Assembly: GCA_002477755.1 (NCBI GenBank) | Contig: DLKD01000139.1 | Span: 25,585-89,584, forward strand | Length of the DNA stretch: 64,000 nucleotides | Origin: Gordonia sp. UBA7599 | GTDB taxonomy: Bacteria > Actinomycetota > Actinomycetes > Mycobacteriales > Mycobacteriaceae | Direction of reading: 5' to 3' | Shown here: positions 35,061-43,264 of the stretch, piece by piece | How the letters are laid out: every line of letters starts with the position of its first letter | Numbering within the stretch: position 1 is the first letter of the stretch | Notes under the pieces: generated by a model | Told to the model about the DNA's origin: nothing | Databases searched by the model: none | What the model saw: only the letters and a program-made list of their open reading frames with translations | Made by a program: the position numbers and the translations under genes

Positions 35061-36011
35061 TCAACGCCGGATGGATGCGGCGATCCGGTCGGCGATGACG
35101 GCGCGCCCTGCCTTGTTGAGGTGGAACGGGATTTCCCCGGGTGGCGCGGTCCGGCCGTAGTACCAAGGCTGGCGCGAACACGCATCGTGACCGCGGTCGG
35201 AGATGTCGATGAACTTCCCGCCGACGGCCTCGGTCTCCTTGCGCAGCCGTGCATTGGCCTCGTCGAACATGGCGCGGAACCACTTGGAGTCGGCGGAGCG
35301 CAGCTGAACCCCGCGGCAGCCGTGTGATCCGAACATGCCCCCGATCCCGACGGTGAAGAGCTGGGCCTGCGGGACGCGCGCGCGCACCGCGCGCAGGGTG
35401 GTTGCGGACTGAAGGGTCATCTTCTGCATGCCCTTGGCCCGCCGGGCCTTCTGGGCCGGGTTCAACCGGCAATTCGGGTTGACCATGATGTTGCATTTCG
35501 ACAGCATCGTGGACCATCCCAAGTCGTTTCCGCCCATGCTGATGGTGACCAGCTGTGCATCGCGCGGGACGTGCCGTAGTTGCGGGTCGATCAAGGTCGT
35601 CGAGCCCAGCGATCCCAGTGAGCCCGACGACGAGCCCAGCGAGCCCATGGAGTTTGACGAGCCCAAGGGTCTCACCTGTGGGTAGTAACGCAGGTGGGCG
35701 CTCTCGGCACCGACGCAGGCGAGGTTGATGAAGGTGCGCGGATGGATCTTGTCGCGCAGTAGCGATGGGTAGTTGTCGTCGGACCGCCGGCACGGGTTGA
35801 GTTGGTAGTCGACGGTGAGGGCCGGTGACCCGGCGGCTGCGCGTGAGTCGCCCATCGCGACGTAGGTCCCGTGCGTGTAGAGCTCCCCGGTGGGCAGGAC
35901 CCGGGCAGGCGGAGCGGCGGCGACAGATGAGTCCACCGTCGCGAGTAGTGCGACCAGCGCCATTGGCACGGCGAATCGGGCGAACCGGGCATAACCCGTC
36001 CGGTAATTCAT
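35061..36011 (-). CDS. Secreted SGNH/GDSL lipase-like hydrolase
   Basis: This 316-residue protein has a signal peptide (residues 1-31, ending AAA). The SGNH blocks are block I YVAMGDSRAAAGS, block II with LACVGAES, block III SMGGNDLGW and block V with FHLNKAG. All catalytic positions seem present. A low-complexity insert (about residues 118-138) made of Gly, Ser, Leu and Met lies between blocks. Related secreted SGNH proteins are esterases or lipases of mycolic-acid bacteria. The DNA before the ATG is AT-rich and probably holds its promoter. It is not part of the mycobacterial block. Confidence 0.85.
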   Translation of the reverse strand: MNYRTGYARFARFAVPMALVALLATVDSSVAAAPPARVLPTGELYTHGTYVAMGDSRAAAGSPALTVDYQLNPCRRSDDNYPSLLRDKIHPRTFINLACVGAESAHLRYYPQVRPLGSSNSMGSLGSSSGSLGSLGSTTLIDPQLRHVPRDAQLVTISMGGNDLGWSTMLSKCNIMVNPNCRLNPAQKARRAKGMQKMTLQSATTLRAVRARVPQAQLFTVGIGGMFGSHGCRGVQLRSADSKWFRAMFDEANARLRKETEAVGGKFIDISDRGHDACSRQPWYYGRTAPPGEIPFHLNKAGRAVIADRIAASIRR

Positions 36012-36079
36012 CCGTATATATCTATCAGAGAAATTTGCTGTGGTAACAATCCGGTCTCATTTGGTGCAGGTCGAAGGTC

Positions 36080-36697
36080 TCAGTAATCCTGCTCAGCGTC
36101 GAGGGTGGCCGCCAGCGCTTCGAGGATTCCCGGCGCGAGATCGGGGTGCGACAACAGCTCCAACCGTCCGGGCGTCTCGGCGTCAGCGGAGTCGCGCAGC
36201 TGCAGTAGGGCCAGGCGGGATCCGTCGCGAAGAGCGCCGGCGATGAGGCGGGCCTGTTGTTGGCCGGGGTGGCTGCGAGCGGTGTCGCGGGCCGCCGCGT
36301 CGGCGGCCTCGGGGTCGGCGAGCAGCGGGACGAATGCCTCGTCGAGGTCGTCGGAGGCCTGGGGCGGCAGCACGATGATCTCCTGGACCAGGGCGCACCC
36401 GGCTACCGCAGCCGGCCACGACGTAGTGGCCAGGACGTGTTCGAGTTCCTCGGCCTGCGTCTGCGGGTCGTCGGACAGGGGCAACTGCTCCTGGGCGATG
36501 GGGGAGAGTTCGGAGTCGTCGTGTTCGTCGACGAGGTCGGGATCGGTCTGGGCGAGCACCCCGGTCGGCACGAGCGCGAACAGCATCGGCGGCTGGCCCC
36601 AATCGGCGGCGTCGACGAACTCGGTGACGTCGCGCAGGGCCAAACCGAGCGCGTCGGGGGACAGGAGTGGATCGGTCACCGCTCCATCATTGCCCAC
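36080..36697 (-). CDS. PPA1309 family protein
   Basis: This 205-residue acidic cytosolic protein starts GTG 36697 (or GTG 36679, giving VTDPLLSPDALGLAL). Conserved blocks of the PPA1309 family are visible: WGQPPMLFALVPTGVL, then the region QEIIVLPP and the end DLAPGILEALAATL. The family occurs only in Actinomycetota, next to the UPF0182 gene as here. The function is unknown. It is divergently transcribed from the UPF0182 gene, whose putative -10 TAAGGT is at 36728-36733. Confidence 0.8.
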   Translation of the reverse strand: MGNDGAVTDPLLSPDALGLALRDVTEFVDAADWGQPPMLFALVPTGVLAQTDPDLVDEHDDSELSPIAQEQLPLSDDPQTQAEELEHVLATTSWPAAVAGCALVQEIIVLPPQASDDLDEAFVPLLADPEAADAAARDTARSHPGQQQARLIAGALRDGSRLALLQLRDSADAETPGRLELLSHPDLAPGILEALAATLDAEQDY

Positions 36698-36802
36698 CGG
36701 GAACTAACCGGCGCCGCCAGACGTGGATAAGGTGGATGTGAATCGGACATGCGCCCGCCGGCGATCGCGGCGTCGGGTGTGACAGACGGAAACGAGTGGC
36801 CT

Positions 36803-39787
36803 GTGACTACCCCAACCCTGCCGACGCTGACACGCCGCGGCAAGACTCTGATCGGTGTCGGCGTCGCAGTCCTCGCGCTGTTGCTCGTCGGGCCCCGACT
36901 GGTGGGCATCACGACGGACTGGTTGTGGTTCAGCGACCTCGGCTACCGGTCGACCTATTCGACGATTCTGTGGACGCGCGTCGTGGTCTTCCTCGTCGTC
37001 ACGCTGGTCGTCGCGGCGATCATCTTCGCGGCGGTCTACACGGCCTACCGCAGTCGTCCCATCGTCGTCAGTTCGTTCGGTCCGTCGGACCCGCTGTCGA
37101 ACTACCGCGCCGCGGTGTCCCTGCGTCCGCGGCTCTTCGCGCTGCTGCCCGCCCTGGCGTTCGGCATTATCGCCGGGCTCGTCGCCCAGGCCTCGTGGTC
37201 GACGGTGCAGATGTTCCTGCACGGTGAGAAGTTCGGTGTCAAGGACCCGCAGTTCGGCATCGACATCGGTTTCTACGCGTTCGACCTGGCCTTCTACCGC
37301 ATGGTTCTGTCCATCCTGATCATGTCGGTGATCATCGCGTTCATCGCCTCCTTGGCGACCCACTACGTGTTCGGCGGGATCCGACTGGGCGGCAACGGTG
37401 TACCCGGTGGTTTGACGACGGCCGCGCGTATCCAGCTCGCTGTGATCGCCGGCTCGTTCCTTCTACTGAAGGCTGTCGGCTACTGGTTGGACCGCTACAG
37501 CCTGCTCTCCAGCGACCGCCGCGCGGAGATCTTCACCGGTGCCGGTTACACCGACATCAACGCGGTACTGCCGTCCAAGCTGATTCTGATGTCCATCGCG
37601 GTCATCTGCGCGGTGGCCTTCTTCGCCGGCGCGGTGCTGCGCGACCTGCGGATCCCAGCGCTGGCGACGGCGCTGATGCTGCTGTCGTCGCTGTTGATCG
37701 GCATGGGTTGGCCGGCCGTGATGGAGCAGTTCTCGGTCAAGCCCAACGCCATGCAGAAGGAAGCCGAGTTCATCGCGCGCAACATCGCGGCGACTCGGCA
37801 CGCCTACAAGATCGACGCGCCGACGGTCACCTACACGCCGAACTGGACAGCGGTCCCGCCCGATCCGGCCGTCGTCAACTCCGACGTCAAGACGCTCTCG
37901 AACATCCGCCTGCTCGACCCGAACGTCGTCGAGCCGGCCTTTGCGCAGCGCAATCGGCTGCGCAACTTCTACGGCTTCCCGAGTCAGTTGGCGATCGACC
38001 GGTACAAGGTCGACGGGCAGTCGCGCGACTTCATCGTCGCGGCTCGTGAACTGGACCCGGCGCGGTTGTCGGGCAACCAGCGCGACTGGATCAACAGCCA
38101 CACCGTGTTCACCCACGGCAACGGCTTCATCGCCGCGCAAGCCAACACCGTTGACTCCGCGGCGTCGACGGCCGACAGCGACAGCGGCGGCCTTCCCGTC
38201 TTCCACGTCAGCGACCTGGAGACCATCAAGTCGCCCGACTACGCGAAGAACGCGCCCATCCGGGTCACCCAGCCGCGGATCTACTTCGGTGAGCTCATCG
38301 CCAAGCAGCGGCCCGACTACGCGATCGTCGGTTCGGACAGCGGCCCCAAGGAGTACGACGAAGAGGGCAAGACCTACACCTACACCGGTGGGTCGGGTGT
38401 CGCCCTGGGCAACTGGTTCAGCCGGTTGCTCTATTCGATCAAGTACGCCGAGCGGAACATCCTGCTCTCGTCGGTGATCAACGAGAACTCGAAGATCCTC
38501 TACAACCGCGACCCCCGGGACCGCGTGAAGAGCGTCGCCCCGTGGCTCACCGTCGACTCGAAGACTTACCCCGCGGTGATGGCCGACGGGTCGATCAAGT
38601 GGATCGTCGACGGCTACACGACGCTCGACCGCTACCCGTATGCACAGCCGACGTCGCTGCAGAACGCGACGACCGACGTGCGGACTTTGACAGCCGGGCA
38701 GACCGCGCGCGTGCAGGTCGACCGCGACGTCTCCTACGTCCGCAACTCGGTCAAGGCGACCGTCGACGCCTACACCGGCAAGGTCGAACTCTTCCAGGTC
38801 GACGGCGACGACCCGGTGCTCAAGACGTGGATGAAAGTCTTCCCGGGCACGGTGAAGCCCCTCGCCGATTTCGAGAAGCGCGAGGACCTGCGCCAGCACG
38901 TGCGCTACCCCGAGGACCTGTTCAAGATCCAGCGCGCGCTGCTGGCCCGCTATCACGTCGACGATCCCACCGAGTTCTTCCGGGGCAGCGACTTCTGGTC
39001 CATCCCGGCGGACCCGACGGCCGATCAGACCGTCGCGGCACCGGTGCCCGCGAACGAGGGACCGCTGTCGCGCCAGACTGCGCCGACGCCGGAGGTGCAG
39101 GCGCCGTACTACTTCACCGCGGCGGCACCCGGTGACCTGCAGCGCTCGGAGTTCCAGCTCACGACCGTCCTCACGGTCCTGAAGAACCCGTATCTCGCGG
39201 CCTATGTGACCGCCTCGTCGGATCCGGACACCTACGGCAAGCTGACCGTCAAGGTGCTCCCGGTGAATCGGCAGTTCATCGGTCCGCGGCAAGCCCAGGA
39301 CAAGATGAAGAACGCCACCGCCAACGAGCGCAAGCTGCTCGAGGGCACCGTGGACACCACGTTCGGCAACCTGTTGACGCTGCCGGTCGGCAAGAACGGC
39401 GTTCTCTACGTCGAGCCGCTGTACACGCAGTCGAAGAACGCGGACTCGGCGGTGCCGAAGCTGTACCGGATGATGGTGTCCTACAACGACAAGGTCGCGT
39501 TCGCGCCGACGCTGGCCGGTGCGCTGCGGCAGGTGGGCATCGACCCGGCTTCGGTGACCCCGCCCGAGCACGGCGCGGGAGCCCCGCCAGAGGGTGCCCC
39601 GCAGGCGCCGGTCAACGCGGCTGCGCCGCCGACCCCGTCGGCGGCCCGTGACGCAGCGGTGGCCGAGTTGAACTCGGCGCTCGACCAATTGCGGACGGCG
39701 CAGCAGTCGGGTGATTTCAAGGCATACGGCGAAGCGCTCGACCGCGTGAAGAAGGCGGTCGACCGCTACCAGTCGCTGCCTCGGTGA
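36803..39787 (+). CDS. UPF0182 family large membrane protein
   Basis: This protein of about 994 residues has around seven membrane helices in the first 330 residues (TLIGVGVAVLALLLVGPRL up to TALMLLSSLLIGMGWPAVMEQF). A large outer domain follows, with RDFIVAARELDPARL, RIYFGELIAKQRPDYAIVG and YPEDLFKIQRALLARYHV. A proline-rich linker and a C-terminal helix (AAVAELNSALDQLRTAQQSGDFKAYGEALDRV) end it. The family is conserved in actinobacteria and cyanobacteria and is uncharacterised. GTG 36803 matches the mycobacterial start (PTLTRRGKTLI). ATG 36749 is an alternative. Confidence 0.9.
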   Translation: MTTPTLPTLTRRGKTLIGVGVAVLALLLVGPRLVGITTDWLWFSDLGYRSTYSTILWTRVVVFLVVTLVVAAIIFAAVYTAYRSRPIVVSSFGPSDPLSNYRAAVSLRPRLFALLPALAFGIIAGLVAQASWSTVQMFLHGEKFGVKDPQFGIDIGFYAFDLAFYRMVLSILIMSVIIAFIASLATHYVFGGIRLGGNGVPGGLTTAARIQLAVIAGSFLLLKAVGYWLDRYSLLSSDRRAEIFTGAGYTDINAVLPSKLILMSIAVICAVAFFAGAVLRDLRIPALATALMLLSSLLIGMGWPAVMEQFSVKPNAMQKEAEFIARNIAATRHAYKIDAPTVTYTPNWTAVPPDPAVVNSDVKTLSNIRLLDPNVVEPAFAQRNRLRNFYGFPSQLAIDRYKVDGQSRDFIVAARELDPARLSGNQRDWINSHTVFTHGNGFIAAQANTVDSAASTADSDSGGLPVFHVSDLETIKSPDYAKNAPIRVTQPRIYFGELIAKQRPDYAIVGSDSGPKEYDEEGKTYTYTGGSGVALGNWFSRLLYSIKYAERNILLSSVINENSKILYNRDPRDRVKSVAPWLTVDSKTYPAVMADGSIKWIVDGYTTLDRYPYAQPTSLQNATTDVRTLTAGQTARVQVDRDVSYVRNSVKATVDAYTGKVELFQVDGDDPVLKTWMKVFPGTVKPLADFEKREDLRQHVRYPEDLFKIQRALLARYHVDDPTEFFRGSDFWSIPADPTADQTVAAPVPANEGPLSRQTAPTPEVQAPYYFTAAAPGDLQRSEFQLTTVLTVLKNPYLAAYVTASSDPDTYGKLTVKVLPVNRQFIGPRQAQDKMKNATANERKLLEGTVDTTFGNLLTLPVGKNGVLYVEPLYTQSKNADSAVPKLYRMMVSYNDKVAFAPTLAGALRQVGIDPASVTPPEHGAGAPPEGAPQAPVNAAAPPTPSAARDAAVAELNSALDQLRTAQQSGDFKAYGEALDRVKKAVDRYQSLPR

Positions 39788-39802
39788 GTTAGCGCGCGGT
39801 GA

Positions 39803-40093
39803 TCAGCCGCCGCGGTATTCGTCGAGGTAGCGGTGCGTTTCGATCTCGGTGTTCTCAGGCCGGACCGGACCGTGGTGTGCGTGTTTGGCGACCATGCGGA
39901 ACGCCGTGATCGCACAGACGAACAGGACCAGCGCAGCGATGCCGAATCCCACCGATACGGCATTCCCGCCGGCCAGTGCGACGAGCCACAGCCCGGCGCA
40001 CGCGATTCCGGCGATCGTGCAGCAGAACGCGACAACGCTCATCGGGTGATTGCCATGCGATTCGTGGTGATGCACCACGTGGGTGGTTGCCAT
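39803..40093 (-). CDS. Small two-helix membrane protein, His-rich N-terminus
   Basis: This 96-residue protein has a histidine-rich start (THVVHHHESHGNHPMSV) and two membrane helices (about residues 20-42 and 48-66). Its charged cytosolic tail ends in YLDEYRGG. It resembles small actinobacterial HGxxP-type membrane proteins. Two ATGs are adjacent. AGGAGG lies 5 bases before the second (40093) and only 2 before the first (40096), so the second is preferred. A perfect CRP palindrome and a TAAAAT -10 lie upstream. The function is unknown. Confidence 0.75.
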   Translation of the reverse strand: MATTHVVHHHESHGNHPMSVVAFCCTIAGIACAGLWLVALAGGNAVSVGFGIAALVLFVCAITAFRMVAKHAHHGPVRPENTEIETHRYLDEYRGG

Positions 40094-40141
40094 CATGACC
40101 TCCTAGCTAGACCATTCGGGCAACCTTGATTTTACGCCGGG

Positions 40142-40157
40142 TGTGACTGGAGTCACA
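40142..40157. promoter_or_regulatory. Perfect CRP-type palindrome
   Basis: TGTGA-CTGGAG-TCACA fits the CRP consensus TGTGA-N6-TCACA at all ten fixed positions. It lies about 50 bases before the small membrane gene and overlaps where the -35 of its TAAAAT promoter (40129-40134, minus) would be. That suggests repression, as inference only. Confidence 0.65.
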
Positions 40158-40161
40158 TGGG

Positions 40162-41202
40162 TCAACAGTCCCTGGCTTCTGCAAGGTCGGCCTTCGGGAG
40201 GAGGCGGATGACAGTTTCGAGAGGGGCCGTTTGTCCAGTTCTCAGAGCCGTGATGATCTTTCGTCGATCGGCCGGTTCTACGTAGCGGGACAAGAGTCCG
40301 GCTATCTCAGCGCCGGTCTGATCATCGAGATTGGCGAGCCTGCGTTCGCGCTTCGTGCCAGGTCGTGGTGTCTTGAACTCAGTGCCGAAAGTCTCGTACT
40401 TGGCCTGCCGGGCAATCCGACCTAGGACGACCCGAAGGGGGCGGGTGAGCTGGACCGATTCGTCAACCGAAGGCAACGATTGGAGAGTCCGATTCAGTAG
40501 GAGGGCCCACGTTGCTGCGTACTGCTCGGCCGCCGGAAGCGCGGACGGGTGGGCGCTCCCAAGGTCGTTTACCAGCCGGTCGCACTCATCGCGGAGCACG
40601 AGGACCATCCCAACGAGCTGGTCGTCGGTGAAGGTCTTCATCTTCTCGGCGTTTTCGGCGATGACAATGTCGAAACCGTCGCGCTTGAACTTGTCGAGTT
40701 CGAAACCGTCGTGTTCGCGGAAGTCTGCTGCGTCCGCCGCATCCGCATCGGCGATATCGGCCTCGATGGAGGCTGTTCTGGCTGCTCTGTCAGAGACGGT
40801 TGTCATGTCAGCTCGTCCACTCACTCGTTGAAGCTCGGCGACGAGGGCCTCCAAGCCTCGGTCGTCCTCGCCGTTCCAGTCGAACCATTGGGTTGTGCTG
40901 AAGAAGTACATGAGACCGTCGGCGTCCGCTGTCTCAAGCCGCACTGGGAAGTATGGGATCTGGAACTGGTCGGCGAGGGTCACCTCTCGCGATACGTGCC
41001 GGCTCTGATCGCTTTCTCGACAGAACAAAACGGTGACAGCGTCAGCGCTCCTGACCGCCCTGGTTATCGCCTTGGGCCAACTTTGGCCGGGTGCAATATC
41101 GCGGTGCGCGAGAAACGTGGCGATCCCCTCGGTTTCGAGTAGTTCAGCGAATCGAACCGCTTCGGCTCGTCGTGCAGTCGCATAGCTGATGAACACCGCC
41201 AT
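40162..41202 (-). CDS. TIR domain protein
   Basis: This 346-residue protein has an N-terminal TIR domain (about residues 1-130). MAVFISYATARRAEAVRFAELL is the first strand and helix, GQSWPKAITRAVRSADAVTVLFC follows, and SRHVSREV places Glu73 as the candidate NAD-cleaving residue. An acidic Asp/Ala linker (about 140-165) follows. The helical C-terminal region of about 180 residues belongs to no family I know. A GAAAGGAAG ribosome site precedes ATG 41202. Bacterial TIR proteins are often NAD-depleting effectors of phage defence. Here no sensor gene accompanies it. The gene interrupts the core block. Confidence 0.82.
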   Translation of the reverse strand: MAVFISYATARRAEAVRFAELLETEGIATFLAHRDIAPGQSWPKAITRAVRSADAVTVLFCRESDQSRHVSREVTLADQFQIPYFPVRLETADADGLMYFFSTTQWFDWNGEDDRGLEALVAELQRVSGRADMTTVSDRAARTASIEADIADADAADAADFREHDGFELDKFKRDGFDIVIAENAEKMKTFTDDQLVGMVLVLRDECDRLVNDLGSAHPSALPAAEQYAATWALLLNRTLQSLPSVDESVQLTRPLRVVLGRIARQAKYETFGTEFKTPRPGTKRERRLANLDDQTGAEIAGLLSRYVEPADRRKIITALRTGQTAPLETVIRLLPKADLAEARDC

Positions 41203-41396
41203 CGGGGCTTCCTTTCGCCGCCTCTCGAACTCGGTCGGCGCCGAGAGCCGAACGATCTGACACCCGACTCTAGCGGTCTCCCATTGGCGCTTCTGAGTAC
41301 ATCGCCTTGCCCAGTTCTCGGGGACTTTCGACTCCGTTCCAACGGGATTAACGTTCTCGTCGAAACGGACCCCCTTGGTCGTCTTACACTCGTCCA

Positions 41397-42380
41397 ATGG
41401 CGCCTGATCCCACCACCGGAACCACCCAACATTCGGCCGCATTTGACGAGGACTACGAGATGGCCGACCCCGGTCAGATCGACGTGACCCCCGAGATCGA
41501 CGAGCTCGCGGAGTTGCAGCGCGCCGCGGGCAAGAAGGTCGACGACGACGCGCCCGATGCGCCGTGGCGCCACAACTATCCGCACGCCAAGAAGATGTCG
41601 CGCCGGGCCTACGAGCGCGAGAAGCGCCGCCTGCAGATCGAGCTGCTCAAGCTCCAGGCGTGGGTCAAGGAGACCGGTCAGAAGATCGTGATCGTCTTCG
41701 AGGGCCGTGACGCAGCCGGCAAAGGTGGTTCGATCAAGCGTTTCACCGAACACATGAACCCCCGTGGCGCGCGCGTCGTCGCCCTGGAGAAGCCGACCGA
41801 GCGTGAGCTGACGCAGTGGTACTTCCAGCGCTACATCCAGCACCTTCCGGCCGCCGGCGAGATCGTCATGTTCGACCGCTCCTGGTACAACCGCGCTGGC
41901 GTCGAGCGCGTCATGGGCTACTGCACTCCGCACCAGTACCTGGAGTTCACCCGGTCGGCTCCGGAGTTCGAGCAAATGCTGGTCAACTCGGGCATCCACC
42001 TCGTCAAGTTCTGGTTCTCCGTCGGCCGCGCCGAGCAACACGCCCGGTTCGTGTCCCGCTCCACCGACAAGGTCAAGCAGTGGAAGCTGTCGCCCACCGA
42101 CCTTGCCTCGCTGGACAAGTGGGACGCCTACACCGAGGCCAAGGAGGCGATGTTCTTCTACACCGACACGCCTCAAGCGCCGTGGACGGTGGTCAAGTCC
42201 AATGACAAGAAGCGCGCGCGCATCGAGGCCATGCGTTGGGTGCTCTCCCAGTTCGACTACCCGAACAAGGATGTCCACGTCGTCGGCAAGCCGGACTCCA
42301 AGGTCATCGGCTCGCCGAAGGATGTCTACGACGAGGGGGAGGGCCCCTCGACCAGCTTCCCCGTCGTCGACCCCTCCTGA
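41397..42380 (+). CDS. ppk2: Polyphosphate kinase 2
   Basis: This 327-residue PPK2-family enzyme has Walker A FEGRDAAGKGGSIKRF, the lid and Walker B regions TQWYFQRYIQHLP and EIVMFDRSWYNRAGVERVMGY, and WKLSPTDLASLDKWDAYTEAKE towards the end. The family transfers phosphate between polyphosphate and nucleoside di- or triphosphates. In mycobacteria PPK2 mainly makes GTP from GDP. The N-terminal 60 residues are variable, so ATG 41460 is an alternative start. The C-terminal 35 residues extend past the usual core. The gap 41203-41396 shows no supported feature. Confidence 0.93.
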   Translation: MAPDPTTGTTQHSAAFDEDYEMADPGQIDVTPEIDELAELQRAAGKKVDDDAPDAPWRHNYPHAKKMSRRAYEREKRRLQIELLKLQAWVKETGQKIVIVFEGRDAAGKGGSIKRFTEHMNPRGARVVALEKPTERELTQWYFQRYIQHLPAAGEIVMFDRSWYNRAGVERVMGYCTPHQYLEFTRSAPEFEQMLVNSGIHLVKFWFSVGRAEQHARFVSRSTDKVKQWKLSPTDLASLDKWDAYTEAKEAMFFYTDTPQAPWTVVKSNDKKRARIEAMRWVLSQFDYPNKDVHVVGKPDSKVIGSPKDVYDEGEGPSTSFPVVDPS

Positions 42381-42397
42381 GTCCTAGCCTGGGCTGT

Positions 42398-43096
42398 TCA
42401 TCCTTGAGCTGCGCTGACACCGGCGAACGCGCGCGGCACGGCCGCCATCTGTCCTTGGCCGATCCACGTCGGTAGTTGGCGTCGCACTGTCGTGTCGGCG
42501 ACGATGGTGATTCGCTCGGTTGCCAGCGCGCTCGCCCAATCGGCGTCGCCACGCCAGAGCTGGGTCAGTGTGCGCAGGTCGGTCTGCACCGCGGCGTCGA
42601 GGTCGTAGCCGGGGTCGAAGTCGCACACCTCGACGTCATCGGAGTTCACCACCAGCCACCAGCGGCCGGCTTTGCCGGTGACGTCGCTGAAGTCGAAGGC
42701 CACCGTCGTTCGACTGCGAGGCCACGCGTCGACGTCGAGCTTGCGTCGCATGTCCCAGAACAGCAGGTGGGGGTCGAGGTCGGTGTCGCCGAGCTCGCCG
42801 ATCCACTTCATGCCCCATCGGCTCAGCGTCTCGACGACCTCCCACAGCTCGGCGCCCTTGTCGGTGAGTGCGTAGCGCGACCGACCGTCGACGACAGACC
42901 GTGTCACGACCCCAGCCCGTTCGAGCCGCTTGAGCCGTTTGGTGAGCAGCGCTGGCGACATTTTGGGCAGACCCCGCCGCAGTTCGTTGAAGTGCCTGCT
43001 CCCGAGGAGCAACTCGCGTACGACGAGGACGGTCCACCGCTCGTCGAGAACCTCCATCGACTTCGCGACGGGGCAGAACTGGCCGTAGGTCGCCAT
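42398..43096 (-). CDS. HxlR family regulator with C-terminal SCP2-like domain
   Basis: This 232-residue protein has an N-terminal winged helix of the HxlR type (residues 1-100: FCPVAKSMEVLDERWTVLVVRELLLGSRHFNELRRGLPKMSPALLTKRLKRLE). A C-terminal domain (about 115-225) has the look of SCP2-like sterol-binding folds, with RWWLVVNSDDVEVCDFDPGYDLDAAV. HxlR regulators often respond to small reactive molecules. It is divergent from a methyltransferase gene across 168 bases that hold a direct repeat. ATG 43096 fits the family. Upstream frame is a shadow of the methyltransferase. Confidence 0.87.
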   Translation of the reverse strand: MATYGQFCPVAKSMEVLDERWTVLVVRELLLGSRHFNELRRGLPKMSPALLTKRLKRLERAGVVTRSVVDGRSRYALTDKGAELWEVVETLSRWGMKWIGELGDTDLDPHLLFWDMRRKLDVDAWPRSRTTVAFDFSDVTGKAGRWWLVVNSDDVEVCDFDPGYDLDAAVQTDLRTLTQLWRGDADWASALATERITIVADTTVRRQLPTWIGQGQMAAVPRAFAGVSAAQG

Positions 43097-43150
43097 GGTG
43101 GCTCCTCTCACTCCCGTTCCAGTACACGCCGGGCAGAGCGGGAAGGCTAG

Positions 43151-43184
43151 TACAGATTGTGAACTGCGATCGCTACAGATCGTG
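43151..43184. promoter_or_regulatory. Direct repeat, candidate HxlR operator
   Basis: TACAGATTGTG (43151-43161) and TACAGATCGTG (43174-43184) are near-identical direct repeats spaced 23 bases start to start, about two helical turns. They lie between the divergent HxlR and methyltransferase genes. This is a candidate operator, not proven. Confidence 0.45.
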
Positions 43185-43264
43185 GTCTGGAAGCGGTGGT
43201 CGCCGTCGACCGAGACTCGAGGCAGGTCCAGAAAGACTGGACCGGTCGAACAAGGAGAACCATC

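Noticed and set aside
37463-39688. A very long minus-strand open frame (about 740 codons) opposite the UPF0182 gene
   Set aside because: It is a GC-driven antisense shadow. Its composition is Arg/Val/Asp/Gly-rich with no domain, and the plus strand carries a clearly conserved protein.
40549-41142. Plus-strand open frame opposite the TIR gene, as a possible overlapping partner
   Set aside because: It has no ribosome site or domain, and its codon pattern follows the antisense of the TIR gene.
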